Source: XYB1-FULL-44-23 sp964441445 | Lineage (GTDB): Bacteria > Patescibacteriota > Microgenomatia > CAZETR01 > Amesbacteraceae | DNA: 51,708 bases | Direction: 5' to 3' | NCBI GenBank assembly: GCA_964441445.1 | Contig: CAYTYO010000001.1 | Span: forward strand, 1 to 51,708 | In this document: positions 35,180 through 42,356 of the stretch, one piece after another | Layout: every line of letters starts with the position of its first letter | Numbering within the stretch: position 1 is the stretch's first letter | Program-made: the position numbers and the translations under genes | The notes under the pieces: generated by a model | What the model saw: the letters and a program-made list of their open reading frames with translations, nothing else | Databases searched by the model: none | Told to the model about the DNA's origin: nothing

Positions 35180-35605
35180 TTACTCGGTGCCAATCGTTTG
35201 CAGATTGACTTGAATAAGGTCGACGCCGAACAAAACTCTGATGATATACAGCAGAGCATAAGCTGAGAAGACGATGGCCAAACCGATTAAGGCCGCAGTA
35301 ATCTTTTTGCGGGCTTTTTCAGTACCTTCTTTATCTCCTCCGGCCAAGATCCATTGCAGACCACCCCAAAGCAAAACAACGAAGGAAATCACTCCAGCAA
35401 CACCCAACATGATATTAAGAATGGTTCTTAACATGTCAGACGGGGTGAAAGCGGTTAGAGGGGCGAAATCTTCGGAAATGTTAGCGATTGAGGCTTGGTC
35501 CCCACCATCAATAGACTGGAGTTCAACCTGGGCTAAAACATTTGCGGGATGAGCTATAAATGGAATTGCAGCAACGACTGAGGAAGCAATTTTTTTAAAG
35601 TTCAT
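35180..35605 (-). CDS. VirB2/TrbC-like pilin-like protein, copy 2 (probable major pilin)
   Basis: 141 residues. Signal peptide (about 1-25, AHPANVLAQ), a spacer, the conserved SDMLRTILN lead, helix VAGVISFVVLLWGGLQWIL, loop AGGDKEGTEKARKKI, second helix ALIGLAIVFSAYALLYIIRVLF, and a tail GVDLIQVNLQTIGTE. The gene is flanked by its own extended -10 promoter, a strong Shine-Dalgarno sequence and a strong terminator. It is the only array member that forms a complete single-gene unit, which suggests the highest expression and a role as the main pilus subunit. That role is inferred. Confidence 0.8.
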   Translation of the reverse strand: MNFKKIASSVVAAIPFIAHPANVLAQVELQSIDGGDQASIANISEDFAPLTAFTPSDMLRTILNIMLGVAGVISFVVLLWGGLQWILAGGDKEGTEKARKKITAALIGLAIVFSAYALLYIIRVLFGVDLIQVNLQTIGTE

Positions 35606-35613
35606 AATTTGAT

Positions 35614-35644
35614 CCTCACCTCCATTTCAGGAGAAAGTATAGCA
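35614..35644 (-). promoter_or_regulatory. Promoter and strong ribosome-binding site of VirB2-like copy 2
   Basis: On the minus strand TGCTATACT (35644-35636) is an extended -10. GGAGGTGAGG (35623-35614) is a strong Shine-Dalgarno sequence 8 bases before the ATG at 35605. The leader also contains CTCC that can pair with GGAG across six bases and could mask the ribosome-binding site. No -35 box is evident. Confidence 0.65.
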
Positions 35645-35662
35645 CAAATGGCCAGGGGAGCT

Positions 35663-36052
35663 CTAATTTCCGAGGTTGGCAATTCGGAATTCCAAGAGAT
35701 CTACTTGGAATAGCGCGCGGAGAATAAAGACAATGGCGTAGGCTGAAAAGACGATGGCCAATCCGGTCAAGGCAAAGATGATTTTTTTGCGGGCTTTTTC
35801 CGCGGCGTCTTTGTCACCGCCGGAAGTAATCCACTGAAATCCTCCCAGGAGCAGGAAAATGAAAGCGGCAACACCCGATCCTCCGAGCAACCAAAGAATG
35901 GATGTGCGGACATACTGACCAGGGCGAAGGTTGTAAAGATTGGTAAATGGTGATGCGGGATCCTGAAGATTGATAACGCTTTGAGCTGAAGCTTTACCCA
36001 CTGAAATTAGGAGGGCAAAAATAAAGAAAAAAAGCGTTTTTATTTTTGACAT
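35663..36052 (-). CDS. VirB2/TrbC-like pilin-like protein, copy 3
   Basis: 129 residues. Signal peptide (1-23, GKASAQ), lead GQYVRTSILW, helix GSGVAAFIFLLLGGFQWIT, loop SGGDKDAAEKARKKI, helix ALTGLAIVFSAYAIVFILRALF, tail QVDLLEFRIANLGN. Closest by eye to copies 2 and 5, indicating a recent sub-cluster of duplications. A candidate promoter with a palindrome in its spacer precedes it. Confidence 0.8.
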   Translation of the reverse strand: MSKIKTLFFFIFALLISVGKASAQSVINLQDPASPFTNLYNLRPGQYVRTSILWLLGGSGVAAFIFLLLGGFQWITSGGDKDAAEKARKKIIFALTGLAIVFSAYAIVFILRALFQVDLLEFRIANLGN

Positions 36053-36064
36053 GGGCTGGTTTTT

Positions 36065-36093
36065 AGTTTAGCGGAAGTATCTTCCGGTTACAA
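36065..36093 (-). promoter_or_regulatory. Candidate promoter with palindromic operator in the spacer, VirB2-like copy 3
   Basis: Minus strand: TTGTAA (36093-36088), 17 bases, TAAACT (36070-36065), 12 bases before the ATG at 36052. The spacer holds the perfect palindrome CGGAAG-ATA-CTTCCG (36086-36072). The promoter boxes are weak (four of six matches each), so this is tentative. Confidence 0.35.
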
Positions 36094-36098
36094 GTTAA

Positions 36099-36749
36099 TT
36101 AGGGGCAGGCGTAAGAGCAGGTGATGGGTGGACAGCTGGTACTGCCAGTCGGATCACTCCACCCAGAGCTAGTGCAAGAGTGACACTGGCCGTCGTCTCC
36201 CAAACCAATTTGGCCGAGACTGGCGCATTGCATGGGTTCGGTATTGCACGGACAAGGACCACCTTGAGTGCTGGGGGTAGGTTGAGGATCGGGGTTTGAG
36301 GTAGGATTAGGACCTGGGCCAGGTCCTGGTCCGCCTCCACCTCCTCCGCCGCTGGCGTTTTGACCAAGTGGAGAAAGAATGATCCTAATGGGATCGATGC
36401 CGAAAAAGGTTCTAACCGCAAAGAAAATTGCATAAATCGAGAAAACGAGAATAAGACCAAGTAAAGCGTTGGCAATTATTTTCCGGGCTTTTTCGGCCAC
36501 ATCTTTGTCGCCGCCGGAAGTAACCCACCTGATGCCGCCGATAAGAAGAAAAATTAAAGAAGCTACACCGGCGATGCCTAAAAGTGAATTAAGAATAGTA
36601 CGAACATATTGGGAAGGAGTGATGTCCTGAAGAGTTTGAAAGTTGACGTTGGCAGTGGTAATTCCGACCTGATCAGTTTGAGCGACAACCGAGGAGATGC
36701 CGGCAAACAAAAAAGTAAGTATAAATGCGACACCAAACAGTTTTGGCAT
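36099..36749 (-). CDS. VirB2/TrbC-like protein, copy 4, with Cys-rich C-terminal extension
   Basis: 216 residues. The first 130 are a normal copy: signal peptide (about 1-23), SQYVRTILN, helix VASLIFLLIGGIRWVT, loop SGGDKDVAEKARKII, helix LLGLILVFSIYAIFFAVRTFF. A Gly run and a Pro/Gly/Asn linker then lead to a compact tail with eight Cys (GGPCPCNTEPMQCASLG...SCTSSGW...SCPPITCSYACP). The tail suggests a disulfide-stabilised head on the exterior, perhaps a tip or adhesin version of the pilin. Confidence 0.78.
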   Translation of the reverse strand: MPKLFGVAFILTFLFAGISSVVAQTDQVGITTANVNFQTLQDITPSQYVRTILNSLLGIAGVASLIFLLIGGIRWVTSGGDKDVAEKARKIIANALLGLILVFSIYAIFFAVRTFFGIDPIRIILSPLGQNASGGGGGGGPGPGPGPNPTSNPDPQPTPSTQGGPCPCNTEPMQCASLGQIGLGDDGQCHSCTSSGWSDPTGSTSCPPITCSYACP

Positions 36750-36752
36750 AGA

Positions 36753-37079
36753 TCAGGTTCCCAGCGGGCCAATGTTAAAGCCGATCAGATCGACATTGAA
36801 GAGGACGCGGAGAATAAACAGGATGGCGTAGGCCGAAAAGACAACCGCCAAACCAATCAAAGCGTTAATAATTTTTTTGCGGGCTTTTTCAACAGCATCC
36901 TTGTCGCTACCGGCAGTAATCCACTGAACTCCACCCCAAAGCAAGAAGATAAAGGAACCAACGCCAGCTGCCCCAAGAAGAAGATTAATTGCAGTAGTGA
37001 CGTAAGAAGATGGGGTAATATCACCCAAAAAATCATATCTGGCGTCTCCTGTAACTATAGTGACTAAGTTTTCGTCCAT
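36753..37079 (-). CDS. VirB2/TrbC-like protein, copy 5, lacking a signal peptide
   Basis: 108 residues. Begins MDENLVTIVTGDARYDFLGDITPSSYV with no hydrophobic leader, unlike most copies. Then helix AAGVGSFIFLLWGGVQWIT, loop AGSDKDAVEKARKKI and helix ALIGLAVVFSAYAILFILRVLF. The tail NVDLIGFNIGPLGT closely follows copies 2-4. It starts three bases upstream of copy 4 and presumably depends on YidC or Sec through its first helix. The missing leader may reflect a true functional difference. Confidence 0.75.
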   Translation of the reverse strand: MDENLVTIVTGDARYDFLGDITPSSYVTTAINLLLGAAGVGSFIFLLWGGVQWITAGSDKDAVEKARKKIINALIGLAVVFSAYAILFILRVLFNVDLIGFNIGPLGT

Positions 37080-37082
37080 TTT

Positions 37083-37472
37083 TTACGGATAAGGTGGGGC
37101 GGCCGGACCTCCGCCGCTTTCTAATTGGGGGAAATTAAATTGAGTTAGGGAAATTCCAAAGACCGTACCCACGACCCAGGCAACGGCATAGACTGAGAGC
37201 AAGAGGATGATGCCTATGACAGCATTGCGAATTTTGGCGGTAGCTTTTTGGACTGATTCCTTGTCTCCTCCGGCTGAGATGTATTGGTAACCGGCAATAA
37301 GGAGGTTGATGAAAAAATATATGCCCCCAATACCAAGTGCTGTAGTAATAATGTTGCGAAGCAAGAGTTGGACCATGACACTGGGGGCGGTGCCACCGTC
37401 GGCAGCGTCGGCCGCATTTCCGATTTGGGCATTAATGACAGGGTTGATTATTTGAAATAGGGAGAAAAACAT
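37083..37472 (-). CDS. VirB2/TrbC-like pilin-like protein, copy 6
   Basis: 129 residues. A short hydrophobic leader (MFFSLFQIINPVINAQ) looks like a weak signal. The lead VQLLLRNIITTALG is followed by helix GIYFFINLLIAGYQYIS, loop AGGDKESVQKATAKI, helix NAVIGIILLLSVYAVAWVVGTVF, and a Gly/Pro-rich tail ESGGGPAAPPYP. Ala and Gly replace some of the aromatic residues of copies 2-5. Confidence 0.75.
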   Translation of the reverse strand: MFFSLFQIINPVINAQIGNAADAADGGTAPSVMVQLLLRNIITTALGIGGIYFFINLLIAGYQYISAGGDKESVQKATAKIRNAVIGIILLLSVYAVAWVVGTVFGISLTQFNFPQLESGGGPAAPPYP

Positions 37473-37476
37473 AATA

Positions 37477-37860
37477 TTAAGGGTTAGGATTTACTATACG
37501 AGCAAATGTAACATGGAAGTTGAATATATCTAAACCAAAGAAACTACCCATTAATCCGAGTAGGGCATACGAAGCCACGATTACAAGCAATCCGAGTACG
37601 GAAAAAATCAATCGTTTCTGGGAACTTTGAACGGTCGCCTTTTCACCCGAAGCACCGATCCATTGGAGGCCGGCAATAATAATCTGAAACAGAAACCACA
37701 GGGCACCAATAATAGTAAGCAGCCCAATCAGACTGGAGATAAGCACTTCTGTGCGAGTGAAGGCATAGTAATAGTTATCAGGACCTCTTTCAAAGTTGCC
37801 CAACGGGCCATATGAATTTATGCTGCCGAGGGGGACTGCCTGAGCGAGAAAATCTCTCAT
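37477..37860 (-). CDS. VirB2/TrbC-like protein, copy 7
   Basis: 127 residues. No cleavable signal (MRDFLAQAVPLGSINSYGPLG...). First helix VLISSLIGLLTIIGALWFLFQIIIAGLQWIG, loop ASGEKATVQSSQKRL, second helix FSVLGLLVIVASYALLGLMGSFFG. The GGDK loop reads SGEK. A four-base overlap with copy 8 upstream suggests coupled translation of the pair. Confidence 0.72.
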   Translation of the reverse strand: MRDFLAQAVPLGSINSYGPLGNFERGPDNYYYAFTRTEVLISSLIGLLTIIGALWFLFQIIIAGLQWIGASGEKATVQSSQKRLIFSVLGLLVIVASYALLGLMGSFFGLDIFNFHVTFARIVNPNP

Positions 37861-38228
37861 GGAGTTACTGTTTGCGGGCCATAAATAACAGGGTTAATAA
37901 GCAGATCCCAACCATCGGGACCAAAGATGACAAAGCCCATAAGGCCACCAATAAGGATCGAACCAGCGACAATGAGCAAACCGAGAAAAGATCTCCAAAT
38001 GCGATCATGTGCGTTTTGAACTTTTTTGGCGTCTCCTTGGGCACTAAGATAGCCGAAGCCAGCAAGTACCAAATTAAGCAACGTGTAGAGACCGGCGATG
38101 ACGACTGCAAATCTGATTAGTGAGGTGAAAAGGACAATCAGTCCGCCGCCGGTATCGGTTTGGTATCCGGCGGTACCAGGGGACAGAATTGTAAAGGGAT
38201 TATTAATAGTGCCAAAACTTCCGCCCAT
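37857..38228 (-). CDS. VirB2/TrbC-like protein, copy 8
   Basis: 123 residues, no clear signal peptide (MGGSFGTINNPFTILSPGTAG...). First helix from LIVLFTSLIRFAVVIAGLYTLLNLVLAGFGYLS, loop AQGDAKKVQNAHDRIWRS, second helix FLGLLIVAGSILIGGLMGFVIFG. The tail is longer, with GPDGWDLLINPVIYG. Copies 7 and 8 look like each other in the absence of a leader and may form a functional pair. Confidence 0.7.
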   Translation of the reverse strand: MGGSFGTINNPFTILSPGTAGYQTDTGGGLIVLFTSLIRFAVVIAGLYTLLNLVLAGFGYLSAQGDAKKVQNAHDRIWRSFLGLLIVAGSILIGGLMGFVIFGPDGWDLLINPVIYGPQTVTP

Positions 38229-38236
38229 TGTGTTAT

Positions 38237-38638
38237 TTAGGTTACTAGTGAACTAATAAAATTGATACCGGTAATCGTGCCGATAATTTGTAGTATAAAA
38301 TAAGCGGCAACGACAAGCAACAAACCAATTGCTCCTTGGGTGATGCTTCTTTGAGCTTTTTGTGCAACTTGGACAGAATCCATTTGGCCGCTATTAATGA
38401 CATATTGGTAACCGCCATAAAGAATTAAAAAAACAAAGAAAACTCCAGCGATTACCATAGCATTGGGAAGGAGTAGGGAAATCACACCGCCAATATTGCC
38501 GTTTCGAAAAGTGGTGGCGTTGGGATTGTATAAGAAAAATTCATTTGGAAGATTTACGGCTTGGGCATTCGTTGTGTGGGGAAAAAACAAGATAGAAACA
38601 CTGTCTATGAGTAATAGCGAAAACAGGGACGGTTTCAT
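38237..38638 (-). CDS. VirB2/TrbC-like pilin-like protein, copy 9
   Basis: 133 residues. Signal peptide (about 1-25, PHTTNAQ). A spacer with several Asn is followed by helix NAMVIAGVFFVFLILYGGYQYVI, a longer loop NSGQMDSVQVAQKAQRSI, and helix GAIGLLLVVAAYFILQIIGTITG. The loop lacks the GDK motif. It overlaps copy 10 by four bases. Confidence 0.72.
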   Translation of the reverse strand: MKPSLFSLLLIDSVSILFFPHTTNAQAVNLPNEFFLYNPNATTFRNGNIGGVISLLLPNAMVIAGVFFVFLILYGGYQYVINSGQMDSVQVAQKAQRSITQGAIGLLLVVAAYFILQIIGTITGINFISSLVT

Positions 38639-38934
38639 ACAAGATCAGCTCCGGTGATAGTTTCTAACATTTGGAGGATAAAAAAGGCAGCAATTATAAT
38701 AATCAAGCCCAGTGCGGCGTTGGTCAACTGTTTGGTAACCTGTTGAATTCGACCTTCATCTCCAAACGCGGTCATATATGAGACGCCAGAAATAATTAAT
38801 TGATAAAAGAAGTATAGTCCGGCGGCGGAGATAGCGAAAAGGAGAGCACGACTCATTACATCAGATGGGAGAGTGTTATAGTCCGTAAATTGGGTGCTGG
38901 GGTTGCCAATACCACTGATTTGGGCGAGTTTCAT
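38635..38934 (-). CDS. VirB2/TrbC-like protein, copy 10 (shortest)
   Basis: 99 residues from the ATG at 38934 (MKLAQISG...). A longer frame reaches 38991 but would overlap the end of copy 11 and adds an odd leader. First helix ALLFAISAAGLYFFYQLIISGVSYMT, loop AFGDEGRIQQVTKQL, second helix AALGLIIIIAAFFILQMLETITG. No signal peptide, and the acidic loop (GDEGR) sets it apart. Confidence 0.7.
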   Translation of the reverse strand: MKLAQISGIGNPSTQFTDYNTLPSDVMSRALLFAISAAGLYFFYQLIISGVSYMTAFGDEGRIQQVTKQLTNAALGLIIIIAAFFILQMLETITGADLV

Positions 38935-38947
38935 AGTAGGGTATAAA

Positions 38948-39505
38948 TTATACAGAAAAACCAAATGAGCCGGTGCCGAAAATCCGAACACCGACGAAAT
39001 TGAAAATCAATATTGCGATGGAGATGATAACCAAACCCAGCAGAGCTGAAACCATAAATGATTTTGCATCATTTACCCGTTTGGGGTCACCAGAGGCAGT
39101 GACCATAAGAAAACCAGCGTAGGCAATGGTGACAAAAGCTGCGCCAGCAGCAATGCCAACTGACCAGGTAACGATCTGATTGATAAAAGTCTTGGGTTCG
39201 GAGGCATTGATACAACCAATGGAGGTGCGAACATTTCCAGGAGTTGAGTTGCAAAAAACTTCTGTCGTGTCTACAACGGGAGCTGTGGCAGGGAGGGAGG
39301 TTTGGCAGGTTTGTTGTTCCGCAAACGTACCACAACATTGAATGAGGACAAGGTCATTGTCGTAACAGCCCCAAGTATCAATGGGGCAGGCGGCGTTGGT
39401 AGGAGCGACACAAGCTGCCTTTGCTTGAGTAAGAAAAAAGAACAGTTGTAGGACAATCGACAGAGATATAAAACTGAAGATTAGTGTCCGATGCGTTTTT
39501 ATCAT
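38948..39505 (-). CDS. VirB2/TrbC-like protein, copy 11, with Cys-rich N-terminal domain
   Basis: 185 residues. Signal peptide (about 1-28, TQAKA). Then a roughly 80-residue exterior region with eight Cys (ACVAPTNAACPIDTWGCYDND...QCCGTFAEQQTCQTS). Next come VFCNSTPGNVRTSIGCINASEPKTFINQIVTW and two helices around the loop ASGDPKRVNDAKSFM. The stretch CINAS-x-xK-x-(F/L)I-x-Q(I/V) is shared with copy 12, so both arose from one ancestor. It has its own predicted extended -10 promoter. Confidence 0.75.
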   Translation of the reverse strand: MIKTHRTLIFSFISLSIVLQLFFFLTQAKAACVAPTNAACPIDTWGCYDNDLVLIQCCGTFAEQQTCQTSLPATAPVVDTTEVFCNSTPGNVRTSIGCINASEPKTFINQIVTWSVGIAAGAAFVTIAYAGFLMVTASGDPKRVNDAKSFMVSALLGLVIISIAILIFNFVGVRIFGTGSFGFSV

Positions 39506-39519
39506 GGTCTATTGTTTTA

Positions 39520-39528
39520 AGTGTAGCA
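39520..39528 (-). promoter_or_regulatory. Extended -10 promoter of VirB2-like copy 11
   Basis: Minus strand TGCTACACT (39528-39520), 14 bases before the ATG at 39505. No convincing -35 box. Confidence 0.45.
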
Positions 39529-39589
39529 CGTCAGAGGACACATGAGTACGTTGATTTTTCGGCCGATAATTATGGAGGTTAAGGATTAA

Positions 39590-40507
39590 TTACAGATTAA
39601 AACCAAAGGTCGTTAAATTAAGCACACGAACACCAATAAAGTTAAATATCAGTATGCTGAGTGCGATTGCAATGTAACCAATTAATGAGCTGGAAAGAAG
39701 TTGTTTCGCCTGGGTTATTTGGTCTTCTGATCCTGCAGCTGTGGTAAAAAGATATCCGGCGTAAATAATACAGAGGAAAAGAATTCCAGATCCCACTCTA
39801 ACGGTTAATCCAAGCACCTGACCAATAAGAGCTTTGGTATCTGAGGCATTAATGCAACCAATGGCAGTGCGGATTCCTGATGTGGATGAAAACGGATCAC
39901 AGAAGATTTGAATATTGTCGGTTGTGACGGGTGGTGGAGATCCTCCAACAATACAGGGCTGTGGGGATGCCGTGGTGCATTGTCCCACTGAGAGGACGAG
40001 ACAAACGTTGTTGTCCCAAGTGAACCCGGAGTCACAGTTACTGGTTTGGACCATGCATCTACCCGTGGATGAATTCCAGTTGCATTGAAAAGTATTGGGA
40101 GGGTTGACCGGATTAACTATACAAGGAAAATTACCAGATGCCTGGCACGCGGCTGCGGTGCTGTGAACACCACATTCCGTACCCGGCATGTATCCGGAAC
40201 CGCAGTTGCTTACCGATCCGCAGACCCCGGGAGATGAACGCCAAGCACATGAATACGTATTGAGTGGGGTGGCCGGGTCAACAACGCAGGTGTGTGGATT
40301 GCCAGTTTCACACACATCTACCGCCAGTCCGTAGCAAGGTGCGGAACCAACGATATATCCGGTATCGCAGTTGGAGTTTTGAACGGAACATTGATTTGCT
40401 GCTCCGTTCCAACCACAATTAAATATGCCTTGCGCCGAGATCGGGTTGGGGGTAAAAAAAGTAAGAATGAGTATGGAGATGAAGATAATTGGACGAAGAA
40501 TTTTCAC
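39590..40507 (-). CDS. VirB2/TrbC-like protein, copy 12, with three Cys-rich modules
   Basis: 305 residues from a GTG. Signal peptide (1-25, NPISAQ). Residues of about 28-190 are three consecutive six-Cys modules (starting FNCGW, YSCAW and FQCNW, each with NC-x-(S/T)G(Y/F) and ending CVV or CIV). Residues of about 200-305 are the two-helix unit, with the loop AAGSEDQITQAKQLL and the shared CINASDTKALIGQV lead. The modules resemble those in the 1111-residue gene. First gene of the array and of the operon. Confidence 0.75.
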   Translation of the reverse strand: MKILRPIIFISILILTFFTPNPISAQGIFNCGWNGAANQCSVQNSNCDTGYIVGSAPCYGLAVDVCETGNPHTCVVDPATPLNTYSCAWRSSPGVCGSVSNCGSGYMPGTECGVHSTAAACQASGNFPCIVNPVNPPNTFQCNWNSSTGRCMVQTSNCDSGFTWDNNVCLVLSVGQCTTASPQPCIVGGSPPPVTTDNIQIFCDPFSSTSGIRTAIGCINASDTKALIGQVLGLTVRVGSGILFLCIIYAGYLFTTAAGSEDQITQAKQLLSSSLIGYIAIALSILIFNFIGVRVLNLTTFGFNL

Positions 40508-40520
40508 GGTGTTTTGTTTC

Positions 40521-40572
40521 AGTTTAGCATAGTATTTTAGACGAGTTGGCGGTGGTATCAGTTTGATACAAT
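40521..40572. promoter_or_regulatory. Divergent promoters with palindromic operator, T4SS array / SpoIID gene
   Basis: Minus-strand extended -10 TGCTAAACT (40529-40521), 13 bases before the GTG of VirB2-like copy 12. Plus-strand extended -10 TGATACAAT (40564-40572), 15 bases before the SpoIID ATG. The perfect inverted repeat GTATCA-GTT-TGATAC (40555-40569) overlaps the plus-strand -10, as a repressor operator would. Confidence 0.5.
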
Positions 40573-40587
40573 AGGTTTCTACAGAAT

Positions 40588-42351
40588 ATGTTTATTTTTA
40601 ATAGAAAAAATGTTTTAAGTTTTTTTTTAGTTGGGATATTGATTTTTGGAATTAGTCATAAGTCGGTACAGGCGGAGGAGTGTGACAGTCCGGGGCAGTT
40701 GACGGATTCAACTGTGATTACTGGGTGTATTAGTAAATATAACGGAATACTGGATGCGATTGCTAAAGCGAATACGACTAATAAACAACAACTACAAGGG
40801 TTACAGTCACAGTTGGCCAAACTACAGGCACAAGTAAAAAGTTTGGACGGGCAGCTGAAGGTATTGGAAAAAGGGATATTCGACCGGGAGGTAAAAGTGG
40901 GGGTGAAAAGAGAATTATTATCGGCAAAAGTGAAGCAGGATTATTTGCGCAAGCGGGAAGAGGGGGTAATGAGACTGTTGTTTTCCTCTCACACGGCGGC
41001 AAATTTTTTTAAAGATGCGGTTTACCGAAACCGATTGGCGCAAATGGACCAGGGAATAATACAGTCGGTTATCGGCGAGATTGCCAGTTTGGATCAACAA
41101 TCGACTAATTTGGCAGCGCAAAAGGTGAAATTAGCAGGGTTGCAGACACAGGTAGATAAGCAGGCGGATTTTTTGGAAAAAGAGGTGGCAAAAGCCAGCC
41201 AGTATGAGGCAGACTTGGGAGGAAAAATATCGGCTTTGAACGCCCGGCAACAGGCGTTGTTGGCGGAAAAGACGGGGACGTTTACGACTTCCGTTGGGGA
41301 TGTGCCGTTGGCTGACGATCCGGCATCGCGACCGGATTACAATCCGGGCTTTTCGCCTGCATTTGCAATGTTTTCTTTCGGAGCACCACATTTTAAAGGA
41401 ATGAGTCAGTACGGAGCGTATGGCCGGTCAAAGGCGGGGCAATCGGTAGAAACAATTCTTAAAGCGTATTACGGAAACGGAATTGAAATTAAAAAAGATT
41501 ATTCGACGAGCATAAATATTACGGTCAGCGGTTACGGAACCGTGGATATTGAAACATACACGAAAAGAATTTATGAGATGCCGACATCGTGGGGGGATAA
41601 AGGCGGAATGGAGGCACTTAAAGCTCAGGCCGTAGCAGCCAGATCGTATGCATTGGCCCGGACAAATAACGGGGCAAGTGCAATTTGCGCTACCGAAGCG
41701 TGTCAGGTGTATAAGCCGGCCAATAAGGGCGGGAAATGGGATGAGGCAGTTAATGCGACCAGAGGTTGGGTGCTTGTTGCCGGGGGAAAACCATTTTCGG
41801 CTTGGTACGCTTCGACCTCCGGAGGATATCAAGAATCTTATGCGTTCAATGGATATTCAACGCCCGGGTTTTGGGACACAACTTCAGATTGGACGAGGTG
41901 GGCAGACGGGGCGTGGGAGAAAGCCGGAGAATCACCATGGTTTTACAAGGGGTGGTATAAATCCCGGTCGGGAAAAACCTGCGGGCGAAGCCATCCATGG
42001 TTAACTCAAGCTGAGTTTTCAGACATGGTCAACGCGATAATAGTCGTTAACGCCGGAGGCGACGTAAGCGGAATTTATCCCGAAGACGTGCGCAGCTGTT
42101 GGGGTGGGAATGATAACCCCTGGAGCAAGGACAGATTAGCAACAGAGGCCGATAAACACGGCGGGCGGGTAACAAATGTGTCCGGAGTGAGGGTAGAACA
42201 TGGGAGTAATGGGGTGACAAGCCGGGTAATTTTGACAACAAACAGAGGGGAAGTGGCAATTTCCGGATCGGTGTTTAAAAAAGGATTCAATTTAAGAGCG
42301 CCTGGGGCATTGGCTTTAAAGAGCGGACTGTTCAATATCGAAAAGAAGTAG
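40588..42351 (+). CDS. SpoIID/LytB-domain protein with N-terminal coiled coil, exported
   Basis: 587 residues. Signal peptide (about 1-29, KSVQA). Residues of about 45-235 are a long coiled coil rich in Gln/Lys/Leu, as in PcsB/CwlO-type wall proteins. Residues 265-587 carry the SpoIID fold (APHFKGMSQYGAYGRSKAGQSVETILKAYY, then YTKRIYEMPTSWGDKGGMEALKAQAVAARSYAL with the candidate catalytic Glu in YEMP). SpoIID cleaves glycan strands and activates amidases. A wall-remodelling job near the T4SS and cell envelope fits, and it is divergent from the T4SS array. Confidence 0.88.
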   Translation: MFIFNRKNVLSFFLVGILIFGISHKSVQAEECDSPGQLTDSTVITGCISKYNGILDAIAKANTTNKQQLQGLQSQLAKLQAQVKSLDGQLKVLEKGIFDREVKVGVKRELLSAKVKQDYLRKREEGVMRLLFSSHTAANFFKDAVYRNRLAQMDQGIIQSVIGEIASLDQQSTNLAAQKVKLAGLQTQVDKQADFLEKEVAKASQYEADLGGKISALNARQQALLAEKTGTFTTSVGDVPLADDPASRPDYNPGFSPAFAMFSFGAPHFKGMSQYGAYGRSKAGQSVETILKAYYGNGIEIKKDYSTSINITVSGYGTVDIETYTKRIYEMPTSWGDKGGMEALKAQAVAARSYALARTNNGASAICATEACQVYKPANKGGKWDEAVNATRGWVLVAGGKPFSAWYASTSGGYQESYAFNGYSTPGFWDTTSDWTRWADGAWEKAGESPWFYKGWYKSRSGKTCGRSHPWLTQAEFSDMVNAIIVVNAGGDVSGIYPEDVRSCWGGNDNPWSKDRLATEADKHGGRVTNVSGVRVEHGSNGVTSRVILTTNRGEVAISGSVFKKGFNLRAPGALALKSGLFNIEKK

Positions 42352-42356
42352 CTGGA

